A stretch of DNA of 64,000 bases from Lachnospiraceae bacterium. Its GTDB lineage: Bacteria; Bacillota; Clostridia; Lachnospirales; Lachnospiraceae. The stretch spans positions 102,289 through 166,288 of the forward strand of contig DNUZ01000023.1 of assembly GCA_003507655.1 (NCBI GenBank). Reading direction: 5' to 3'. The notes under the pieces were generated by a model. That model saw nothing but the letters and a program-made list of their open reading frames with translations, had not been told where the DNA came from and made no database searches. Below, piece by piece: positions 57,570 to 64,000 of this stretch (the first letter of the stretch is position 1; each line of letters begins with the position of its first letter). The translations under genes and the position numbers were made by a program.

Positions 57570-58352
57570 TTATGTTGTCAGTGCGGTGCTTTTTTTGGAT
57601 GAACGGTAATTCATCAAAAGCAGTAACAGTAGTGCGATCAGGAATAAAATAGTGGAGAGAGCGTACATCTCCGGTTTGATCCCTTTTTTGAGTTCGGTGT
57701 ATATCATGGTTGAGAGTGTATTGACTCCCGGTCCTTTTGTAAAATAGGTAATAGAAAAATCATCTAACGACATGGTCACGGACATCAAAAATCCGCTGAA
57801 TACGCCGCCTTTGATATCAGGCCAGATGATCTTCCAAAATGCATAAGGTCTGGAAGCACCTAAATCCAATGCCGCCTCATAGGTGTTAGGACTTAGGGAA
57901 TTCAGTTTTGGCAGTACGTTTAGAATGACATAGGGGATATTAAAAGTAATATGTGCGATCAAAACGGTGTTCATGCCAAGTCTTGTAAATTTTATCAGTA
58001 ACAGCATTAACGAGATACCGGTTACAATGTCCGCATTTAAAAGCGGGATATTGGTAGCTCCAAGCATCAGTGCTTTCTGTCTTCTTTTCATACTGTGGAT
58101 ACCAATAGCTGCCAGTGTTCCAAGCAGGGTTGCTACAATAGAAGCAACCAGTGTGATGGTAATGGTTGTATAAAAAGCGTTCATAATGGTCCGGCTTTTA
58201 AATACCTCCTGATACCAGCGCAGTGTAAATCCGCCCCACTGGACACGCGATTTTGAGTCATTGAACGAAAGTACGATCAGGACCACGATCGGAAGGTACA
58301 AAAAGAGGAAAATAATGATCAAATACAGGCGTTCGATTCCTTTTTTTACCAT
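57570..58352 (-). CDS. potC: Spermidine/putrescine ABC transporter permease PotC
   Basis: A 260-residue permease with six membrane helices and the cytoplasmic EAA loop (EAALDLGA) that contacts PotA. It pairs with PotB to form the channel. It overlaps potB by 7 bp and is followed by potD after 10 bp. Confidence 0.94.
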   Translation of the reverse strand: MVKKGIERLYLIIIFLFLYLPIVVLIVLSFNDSKSRVQWGGFTLRWYQEVFKSRTIMNAFYTTITITLVASIVATLLGTLAAIGIHSMKRRQKALMLGATNIPLLNADIVTGISLMLLLIKFTRLGMNTVLIAHITFNIPYVILNVLPKLNSLSPNTYEAALDLGASRPYAFWKIIWPDIKGGVFSGFLMSVTMSLDDFSITYFTKGPGVNTLSTMIYTELKKGIKPEMYALSTILFLIALLLLLLMNYRSSKKSTALTT

Positions 58353-59173
58353 ACGGCATTTCCTCCTTCATTTTCTTTATCCTGTCGGTTCATAAATGCC
58401 ATGGAGGCAATGACAAAGATCATCAGTACAATGGAGAGTCCTGAACCAAGATGCCAGTCCATGCCCTGCATAAAGGACTGTTCAATGACATTTCCGATCA
58501 ACAGTACTTTGCCGCCGCCTAAGAGATCCGAAATAACAAACGAGGTCAGTGCAGGTACAAACACCATAATAATCCCGCTGAAAACTCCGGAAAGGGAGAG
58601 CGGCAGAATGATCTTAAAAAAGACCAAGAGGTTTCCGGCACCTAAATCTCTGGCTGCCTCAATCAAATCCTTGCGGATGCGTACTAACGCATTATAGATT
58701 GGCAGGATCATAAATGGAAGGTAGTCATAGACCATACCAAATACGACAGCGGTCGGGGTATTCATCAGGTTGATCCCAGAAAAACCTAACGTTTTTAAAA
58801 GGGAATTGATGATACCGTTATTCGATAAAAGCATCTGCCATGCTAAAATACGAAGCATAAAATTCATCCACATCGGAAGTACAAAGAGAAAGACCACAAA
58901 GCTGTGCTCTTCGATCTTCATATTGTTTAAGATCATTGCCAGTGGATAGGAGAGCAGCAGGCAGATCAGGGTACAGATCACAGCCAGTTTTAATGCTAAA
59001 AACAATGCTTTTAAATGTACCGGCTCTGCGATCGCCGCGATATTTTCCATTGTAAAACTTCCGGCACTGTTTGTCAGTGCATAGTAAAGAACGGCAAAGA
59101 CCGGAAGGATGATAAAGCCGATGATCCAGACCAGGTAAGGACCGGCTAAAAGTTGTTTTCCAAATTTACGCAT
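58346..59173 (-). CDS. potB: Spermidine/putrescine ABC transporter permease PotB
   Basis: A 275-residue permease with six membrane helices and the EAA loop EAARDLGAG near residue 165. It is the partner of PotC. It overlaps potA by 8 bp and potC by 7 bp, indicating coupled translation. Confidence 0.94.
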   Translation of the reverse strand: MRKFGKQLLAGPYLVWIIGFIILPVFAVLYYALTNSAGSFTMENIAAIAEPVHLKALFLALKLAVICTLICLLLSYPLAMILNNMKIEEHSFVVFLFVLPMWMNFMLRILAWQMLLSNNGIINSLLKTLGFSGINLMNTPTAVVFGMVYDYLPFMILPIYNALVRIRKDLIEAARDLGAGNLLVFFKIILPLSLSGVFSGIIMVFVPALTSFVISDLLGGGKVLLIGNVIEQSFMQGMDWHLGSGLSIVLMIFVIASMAFMNRQDKENEGGNAVW

Positions 59174-60239
59174 CGACTTCTACTGCCTCCTCATCACTGG
59201 ATTCCGGTTTGTTCATAATCTGAATATTGAACGGAATGACACGGATTCCCACTTTAGAGCCGACCTCATGCATTTTAGTTGTGTGCACCAGCCATTCAAA
59301 TCCGTTTGCAAGGACTTCAATTTCGTAATGAACCCCTTTAAATATGATAGAGATGACGGTTCCGTCGATAATTCCTTCCTCCGGTTCTACCAGTTCCACA
59401 TCTTCCGGACGGATGACAACGTCAACCGGGCAGTTTTGTCCGAAGCCTTCATCAACGCATGGAAATCTGGTATCTAAGATCTCAACCAGATGGTCTTCTA
59501 ACATAACTCCATCAATGATATTGCTTTCTCCGATAAAATCGGCAACAAAGGCGTTGACCGGTTCATTGTAGATATCCTCTGGTGTTCCGATCTGCTGGAT
59601 ATATCCCTGATTCATAACGACAATGGAATCGGACATGGTAAGTGCCTCTTCCTGGTCATGTGTAACATAGAGAAAAGTAATGCCAAGCTCATTTTTTAAA
59701 CGGATCAGCTCGTACTGCATATCCTGACGCAGTTTTAAATCCAGTGCACCGAGAGGTTCATCTAAGAGCAGTACCTTCGGTTCATTTACGATGGCACGGG
59801 CAATCGCGATACGTTGCTGCTGACCGCCGCTTAAGGAATCGACGGAGCGTTTTTCAAAACCGTCTAAATTGACTAATTTTAATGCGTATTTGATCTTATC
59901 GTTGATGTATTCCTTGCTTTTCTTGCTGATCTTTAAACCAAATGCAATATTTTCCGCAATGGTCATATGTGGAAAAAGAGAATATTTCTGGAATACAGTG
60001 TTTAATTTTCTTTCGTTTGGTGCAAGTGAAGTAATGTCCTGACCGTCAAAATAGATTTTTCCAATGTCAGGGGTCTCAAAACCGCCGATCAAACGCAGGG
60101 TGGTGGTTTTACCGCAGCCGGATGGACCAAGCAGGGTCATAAATTCATTTTCTTTAATGGTCAGATTTAAGTCATCTAATACCATCTGAGAGTCGAAAGA
60201 TTTCGTGATGTGTTCTAAAGTAATAAAGTCTTTGCTCAT
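59166..60239 (-). CDS. potA: Spermidine/putrescine ABC transporter ATPase PotA
   Basis: The 357-residue ATPase drives the importer. Walker A is GPSGCGKTT near residue 38, the ABC signature LSGGQQQR near 134, and Walker [12 protein letters not shown] follows. The C-terminal regulatory TOBE domain covers about 240-345. An AGGAGG site lies upstream. It starts 9 bp after the regulator gene. Confidence 0.96.
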   Translation of the reverse strand: MSKDFITLEHITKSFDSQMVLDDLNLTIKENEFMTLLGPSGCGKTTTLRLIGGFETPDIGKIYFDGQDITSLAPNERKLNTVFQKYSLFPHMTIAENIAFGLKISKKSKEYINDKIKYALKLVNLDGFEKRSVDSLSGGQQQRIAIARAIVNEPKVLLLDEPLGALDLKLRQDMQYELIRLKNELGITFLYVTHDQEEALTMSDSIVVMNQGYIQQIGTPEDIYNEPVNAFVADFIGESNIIDGVMLEDHLVEILDTRFPCVDEGFGQNCPVDVVIRPEDVELVEPEEGIIDGTVISIIFKGVHYEIEVLANGFEWLVHTTKMHEVGSKVGIRVIPFNIQIMNKPESSDEEAVEVDA

Positions 60240-60248
60240 GGTATCCTC

Positions 60249-60788
60249 CTAAAAATTCGGTGGCGTGGAGACCCAGATAAATACAGCCTCTTTGACACCG
60301 TATGCTTCGATGTGGTGACGTTTCAGTCCTTTTAAGTAAAAAGACTCCCCGGATTTTACAAGATAACTTTTCGTTCCACGGATGATCCGGATCGCTCCTT
60401 TTAAAACATATCCGAATTCTTCTGCCTCACTGGGTTTCAGCTCCATGGAACGGCCCCCGGGCGCAAGCGTTACGCGTAGAGGTTCCATACCGTTTTTCTG
60501 TGCGTTTGGCACGATCCATTCAATTTTTGAATGTTCATTTTCATCTATTTTTGTAAAATAATCTTCCTTTTTAAATACGATCTGTTCCGGTTCATCATCT
60601 GCAAAAAATTCTGCAGGTGTGGTTCCAAGACACTGGATAATGTCAAGAAGCGTTCCAACAGAAGGAGAAGTCAGATTTCGTTCTAATTGAGAGATAAATC
60701 CCTTAGACAGCTCAGAACGATCGGCAAGCTCCTGCTGGGTCAGTCCATAGTGAACCCGAAGCTCTTTCATGCGGTGCCCGATGTCCAT
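60249..60788 (-). CDS. XRE-family regulator with cupin domain
   Basis: A 179-residue regulator with an N-terminal helix-turn-helix (LTQQELADRSELSKGFISQL, about 15-34) and a C-terminal cupin domain (about 105-175) that would sense a small ligand. The PuuR-type layout and its place as first gene of the pot operon suggest it controls polyamine uptake; the ligand is inferred. A perfect 8-bp palindrome at 60831-60852 in its leader is a candidate binding site. Confidence 0.9.
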   Translation of the reverse strand: MDIGHRMKELRVHYGLTQQELADRSELSKGFISQLERNLTSPSVGTLLDIIQCLGTTPAEFFADDEPEQIVFKKEDYFTKIDENEHSKIEWIVPNAQKNGMEPLRVTLAPGGRSMELKPSEAEEFGYVLKGAIRIIRGTKSYLVKSGESFYLKGLKRHHIEAYGVKEAVFIWVSTPPNF

Positions 60789-60830
60789 AATAAACTCCTT
60801 TTTCTATTATTACTGTGATGTATATGTCAA

Positions 60831-60852
60831 GATCATGGGTGTATCCATGATC
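60831..60852. promoter_or_regulatory. Palindrome in the pot operon leader
   Basis: GATCATGG and CCATGATC are perfect complements 6 bp apart. It lies about 43 bp upstream of the regulator start and downstream of its promoter, as expected for an autoregulatory operator or a leader hairpin. Confidence 0.55.
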
Positions 60853-60908
60853 AAAAGTTGCACTATATGTAAATTGTATGTTTAATAATAATAAACAAAC
60901 CGAGAATT

Positions 60909-60936
60909 ATTATACCGCGTTTGTGGGAAAAGTCAA
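60909..60936 (-). promoter_or_regulatory. Promoter of the pot operon
   Basis: On the minus strand TTGACT (60936-60931) and a perfect TATAAT (60914-60909) are 16 bp apart. The leader to the regulator ATG is about 115 nt. Confidence 0.75.
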
Positions 60937-61001
60937 TATTTTCAGATAAATAAAATGAATTTTCCCGAAGGCAGGGGGCGTGTTAGAAAAAAGCATGTGC
61001 T

Positions 61002-61160
61002 CAGCGGGTTCCCGACAATTATTGCAAGTTTCCTTGTGCTAAACATTCCGATGAACCTCCCCAAAAGCAGGAAGCGTGTTCGCCAGAGGGCTCCACGCTT
61101 CCGGGAGTTTCATCTCCATAGCCCAAAAAGAAACTTTTCATAATTGTCGGGAACCCGCTG
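61002..61160 (+). repeat. Structured repeat element, copy 3
   Basis: A 159-bp element whose outer arms (61002-61031 and 61131-61160) pair over 21 bp, then a 3-nt mismatch, then 6 bp more. The core with ATTCCGATGAACCTCCC, the apical hairpin GGAAGCGTG/CACGCTTCC and GGGAGTTTCATCTCCATA is nearly identical to copy 1. An additional TTAGAAAA/TTTTCTAA pair may extend the stem outward to about 60983-61178. Confidence 0.88.
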
Positions 61161-61352
61161 GGATATAGGTTTTCTAATGCGGTTGGGGAGAGCAGTTCTA
61201 TGTTGAGATTTTCGGACGGGTATTACAAGTAGAGTGATGCAGAGTAGGTATTGTATTGGATGTTACTTACATAGTATTGCCAATTTCCTTAACATTTCTA
61301 AAATATCGAATAATTCCATAAATATAATTCTTTTAGAAGTTGTTTTAGGATT

Positions 61353-61448
61353 TTCTATGTAGTACGCGACCTCGGCTATCCCCACGAACAGGAAACGCAG
61401 CATGTCCGTGGGGATAGCCAAGGTCGCTTCCATCATACAAAAGTAGAA
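61353..61448 (+). repeat. Possible divergent copy of the structured repeat
   Basis: A hairpin with 21-nt arms (61366-61386 with 61407-61427) pairs at 20 of 21 positions. Around it TTCTA-TGTA pairs with TACA-AAAG-TAGAA, leaving an AAAG bulge in the same place as in the three clear copies. The 3' flank TTCCATCATACAAAAG also resembles their CTCCATAGCACAAAAAG. The rest of the sequence differs. Confidence 0.55.
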
Positions 61449-61498
61449 GCATACAAAAATAAAAATATCCAAGGACAGCCGTATTGCACAAAATCCGG

Positions 61499-61527
61499 TT
61501 GTAACCCACTTCCCACCATGCTATAAT
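61499..61527 (+). promoter_or_regulatory. Orphan promoter upstream of tRNA-Thr
   Basis: TTGTAA at 61499-61504 and TATAAT at 61522-61527 are 17 bp apart. No protein start follows; the transcript would run about 155 nt to the tRNA and contains a CGGCA-CTTC-TGCCG hairpin. Apart from this promoter and the structured elements, the gap from 60937 to 61632 holds nothing I recognise. Confidence 0.5.
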
Positions 61528-61632
61528 ACCCTCAAAGCATATTTTCTTATATAAGGCGGCACTTCTGCCGTAGTCTATAACAAATCTTATTCAGATCAGA
61601 AAAACAAAAATCTCATAAATTCACAAAAAGCC

Positions 61633-61661
61633 TTGCATTTTTCAAAAGTATTATATATAAT
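61633..61661 (+). promoter_or_regulatory. Promoter of tRNA-Thr
   Basis: TTGCAT at 61633-61638 and TATAAT at 61656-61661 are 17 bp apart. Transcription would start about 22 bp before the tRNA. Confidence 0.75.
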
Positions 61662-61689
61662 AGTAGAGCATGATTTTTGTATAATGCGT

Positions 61690-61762
61690 GCTGGGATGGC
61701 TCAGTTGGTAGAGCAGCTGATTCGTAATCAGCAGGTCGTGGGTTCGAGTCCCATTCTCAGCT
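61690..61762 (+). tRNA. tRNA-Thr (anticodon CGU)
   Basis: A 73-nt cloverleaf: acceptor GCTGGGA pairs with TCTCAGC (one G-U), the D arm has GGCTCAGTTGGTAGAGC, the anticodon stem CTGAT/ATCAG encloses TCGTA, and the T arm has GGTTCGAGTCC. The anticodon CGU reads the threonine codon ACG. The CCA end is not encoded and must be added after transcription. Confidence 0.97.
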
Positions 61763-61797
61763 TTTTAGAATATCTGTGAAGAAGATTCCTGCAAAAG

Positions 61798-61827
61798 TAA
61801 ATCGATGAAAAGTCGATTTATTTTTTT
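61798..61827 (+). terminator. Terminator after tRNA-Thr
   Basis: TAAATCGA and TCGATTTA form an 8-bp stem with a 7-nt loop, followed by seven T residues. Confidence 0.8.
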
Positions 61828-61887
61828 GCAGAAAATGGTAGAAGGATATTATAGAAGCAAAGAAGAGAGAAAGAGGGGAAGGAGTAT

Positions 61888-62469
61888 ATGTCGTATTTTT
61901 GCCACATTTACTATTGTACAAGGAAAAAAGAAGAAAATCAAAAAGAGTTATCGAAGCGGCTTTTAACCTATGGATTTTGGCACAGTTTTGGGATTTCCTA
62001 TGAAGAAAGTATGATAGAGCGGAGAAGTAACGGAAAGCCTTATTATATAGGAAATGAAAATGAGATTTTTTTTAATCTGAGTCATGGGCAGGAGCTGATC
62101 GCAGTTGCATGTGCAGACTGCGAAGTAGGGATAGATGCAGAAAGCATGAGAAAAGTCCGTGAAAATGCCATGCGAAGAACCTGCACACGAAAAGAGTGGG
62201 AATGGCTGCAACAGTCGGAGCAAAAAGAATTGGATTTTTTGCGCCTTTGGACATTGAAAGAAAGTTATATGAAAATGACAGGCAAAGGATTTTCCATTCC
62301 ACCGGAAATGATTGGATTTACACTGGATGAGAAGGGGAAGATACAGAGTGAAAAAGAGGGAGTGTTCAGACAGTATCTCTTAGCGGAAGGAGTAATTTCT
62401 GTCTGTATAAAGGAAAATGCAGAGACAGCAGATTACTTTAAAGTCCGGAAAGTAGAATGGGAATCATAA
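61888..62469 (+). CDS. 4'-phosphopantetheinyl transferase (Sfp/AcpT type)
   Basis: A 193-residue enzyme that attaches the phosphopantetheine arm of coenzyme A to carrier proteins. The magnesium-binding VGIDAES near residue 77 and the WTLKESYMKMTGKG motif near 130 are both present. No carrier-protein or polyketide gene is nearby, so its target, possibly a secondary carrier protein, is not known. A GGGAAGGAG site precedes the ATG. Confidence 0.92.
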   Translation: MSYFCHIYYCTRKKEENQKELSKRLLTYGFWHSFGISYEESMIERRSNGKPYYIGNENEIFFNLSHGQELIAVACADCEVGIDAESMRKVRENAMRRTCTRKEWEWLQQSEQKELDFLRLWTLKESYMKMTGKGFSIPPEMIGFTLDEKGKIQSEKEGVFRQYLLAEGVISVCIKENAETADYFKVRKVEWES

Positions 62470-62587
62470 AAATTTTTAAATCATGTAATCCGAAAGATTT
62501 TCAAAATAGGGATAGCAGTCCAAAGAAAAATATGATAATATAATAAAGGATATTTAATACCAAAAGATAACAAAAAGGAGAGGGAAC

Positions 62588-63334
62588 ATGAAAAAGAAAA
62601 TTGCAGCAATGCTCGTTATTATGTCTTTAGCTTGTATACAGCTTGCCGGATGTGGTCAGGAAGAGAAAAAGACAGAAGATAACAAAAAAACAGAAACTGT
62701 CGAGAGCAAGACAGAAAAGAAGAGCGAAACAAAGAAGGATAACAAAAAAACAGAAAAGAAAGATTCTAATGAGACAGACAAGAAGATCACAGATGTGAAA
62801 CGTGGTACTATTGCAGATGGAATGTATAAGAATGAGAGCTTTGGCGTATCATTCCCGGTTGCATCTAACATGATTGCCTGCACCGATGAGCAGATTGCCC
62901 AGACACTGAATCTTGGAACAGACTTTTTAGAGAATCAGGAGACTTATACCGCTGAAACAATGGAAGATGTTATGGAAGGTGCGTTATATGATACCATCAT
63001 CCTGTTTTCTGATAACAGTTCCAGTGTATCTGTCATCTATGAAGATATGGATAAGGCAGATTCAATCAGTATCACAGAGGAGCAGTATTTAAAGGCAGTT
63101 GGCAATTCACTGACATCTCTTAATATGGGATATGAGGTAGAAGAGCCTACGACTCAGGATATCGGCGGAACGGAGTTTGCGTCAATGACATCAAAAACAA
63201 GTCAGTATCAGCAGACATACTGTATCCATAAAGTTGGCAATTATATGATTGAATTTATCTTTACCTATACAGATGCAACAGAGCAGGAAGTAAACAACTT
63301 TATCTCACAGATTGCATTTGAGAGTCCGTTATAA
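62588..63334 (+). CDS. Lipoprotein of unknown function
   Basis: A 248-residue surface lipoprotein. The signal peptide ends in the lipobox LAGC with Cys22 as anchor. Residues 25-75 form a Lys/Glu/Thr-rich, probably unfolded spacer, and the remaining globular part (about 80-248) begins with MYKNESFGVSFP, a pattern seen in small secreted proteins of Firmicutes. I do not recognise its function. An AAAAGGAGAGG site lies upstream, and a two-way terminator follows. Confidence 0.8.
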   Translation: MKKKIAAMLVIMSLACIQLAGCGQEEKKTEDNKKTETVESKTEKKSETKKDNKKTEKKDSNETDKKITDVKRGTIADGMYKNESFGVSFPVASNMIACTDEQIAQTLNLGTDFLENQETYTAETMEDVMEGALYDTIILFSDNSSSVSVIYEDMDKADSISITEEQYLKAVGNSLTSLNMGYEVEEPTTQDIGGTEFASMTSKTSQYQQTYCIHKVGNYMIEFIFTYTDATEQEVNNFISQIAFESPL

Positions 63335-63349
63335 AAAAATGAGATTGTG

Positions 63350-63379
63350 AAAAGGATGGGAATTATCCCATCCTTTTTT
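63350..63379. terminator. Bidirectional terminator between the lipoprotein and permease genes
   Basis: AAAAGGATGGGA and TCCCATCCTTTT form a perfect 12-bp stem with a 4-nt loop, flanked by T residues on both strands. The last codons and stop of the permease gene lie inside it. Confidence 0.9.
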
Positions 63380-64000
63380 GATACCATTTTTCTGCAAAGC
63401 CAATCAATCCGTAAAGTCCCATGGAAATCATGCAGAGAATCACAATGGACATCAGCATCCAATCCATTTTAAATACCTGGGAGGCATAGATGATGAGGTA
63501 GCCAAGGCCGCATTTAGAGGAAATAAATTCTCCGATGATAACGCCGACTAAACACAGACCGATATTGACTTTTGCCAGACTCAGAAGCCTTGGGACATTA
63601 GCGGGAAGCAGTACTTTTGTGAGTATATGCCATCTGTTTCCGCCAAGTGTCTGTATCAGCTTTATTTTATCCGTATCTACGTCCTCAAATCCCTGATGGA
63701 GGTTAAGGATGGAACCAAAGATAGCAACGGACATGCCAGTCAGAATAATGGTTTTATAGTTTGCTCCCAGCCAGACGATCAGCAGAGGAGCCAAAGCGGA
63801 TTTTGGGAGACTGTTCAGTATTACAAGGTAAGGCTCTAAAGTTTCCGATAATTTTCGGCTGCACCACAGTAAGATTGCAAATAATAATGAAAAGAAGAAA
63901 ACAAATGCAAAACTGACAAAAGTCTCAAAAAGCGTAATCCCTGTATGGAGCAGGATGGAGCCATCTTTTAGCATAGAAATAAAACAGGTTACAATTTTAG
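63363..64000 (-). CDS. ABC transporter permease (SsuC/TauC/ThiX type), 5' end outside the window
   Basis: The visible 212 codons encode the C-terminal part of a permease with about five membrane helices and the loop LIQTLGGNRWHILTKVLLPA, the EAA-like contact site for the ATPase. The type matches importers of sulfonates, nitrate, taurine or thiamine precursors. The frame is open to the window edge, and the ATG at 63974 lies within the coding sequence, so the start is further upstream. The gene ends in a terminator shared with the lipoprotein gene. The substrate cannot be told. Confidence 0.88.
   Translation of the reverse strand, partial: KIVTCFISMLKDGSILLHTGITLFETFVSFAFVFFFSLLFAILLWCSRKLSETLEPYLVILNSLPKSALAPLLIVWLGANYKTIILTGMSVAIFGSILNLHQGFEDVDTDKIKLIQTLGGNRWHILTKVLLPANVPRLLSLAKVNIGLCLVGVIIGEFISSKCGLGYLIIYASQVFKMDWMLMSIVILCMISMGLYGLIGFAEKWYQKRMG

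Overview
The window looks like a chromosomal segment of a spore-forming, Gram-positive anaerobe of the Clostridia, most likely a Lachnospiraceae member close to Roseburia/Agathobacter (inference). Supporting signs are: the spo0A, spoIVB, spoVD-like and Spo0E-like sporulation genes; a CIRCE-controlled groESL; an oxygen-sensitive hybrid-cluster protein; strong AGGAGG ribosome binding sites and sigma-A promoters with 17-bp spacers; and gene orders nusB-xseAB-ispA-dxs-tlyA-nadK-argR-recN-spoIVB and mraZ-rsmH-ftsL-pbp-mraY-murD-ftsW-ftsQ-ftsZ. No phage, insertion sequence, CRISPR array or rRNA was seen.

Layout. 1-225: decayed remains of a toxin-antitoxin-like locus. 569-8525: glutamate synthase gltBD, a HAD phosphatase and a CorA transporter. 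8700-10870: groES-groL with CIRCE. 11020-20173: degV, hcp, a MATE exporter with a divergent lysR, purA, a small membrane protein, an HD-GYP sensor and a SEC-C protein. 20207-25295: thrS under a T-box riboswitch with an unusually long structured leader, a DUF1540 protein, a zinc phospholipase C-like protein, lgt and a tiny Spo0E-like gene. 25427-36971: the division and cell-wall (dcw) cluster behind a textbook MraZ operator; murG and ftsA are absent. 37360-38938: larB and a LarC that stops at the C1/C2 boundary. 39476-49631: asp23 and the long overlapping operon nusB to spoIVB. 49640-53966: a class II Fic gene with its own operator and a chemoreceptor, sitting between spoIVB and spo0A. 54035-60788: glgA, a DUF5688 protein and a spermidine/putrescine operon (regulator-potABCD) on the minus strand. 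60789-64000: a gene-poor stretch, tRNA-Thr(CGU), a phosphopantetheinyl transferase, a lipoprotein and the 3' part of an ABC permease cut by the window edge.

The most unusual signal is in the long gene-free gaps. Three copies (20556-20714, 39005-39157, 61002-61160), and a probable fourth divergent one (61353-61448), share a conserved core that folds into nested hairpins. The three clear copies are each closed by a long outer stem whose two arms match each other but differ completely in sequence from copy to copy. Compensatory changes also occur inside the core. Three other long imperfect palindromes (20839-21059, 37063-37181, 39273-39403) sit in the same kind of gap. This could be an undescribed structured RNA or a foldback mobile element.

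Several genes also show RNA-level control in the sequence: the thrS T-box, a terminator hairpin in the purA leader, Shine-Dalgarno-sequestering hairpins before the DUF1540 gene and glgA, a predicted leaderless lysR, and terminators embedded in the last codons of two genes.
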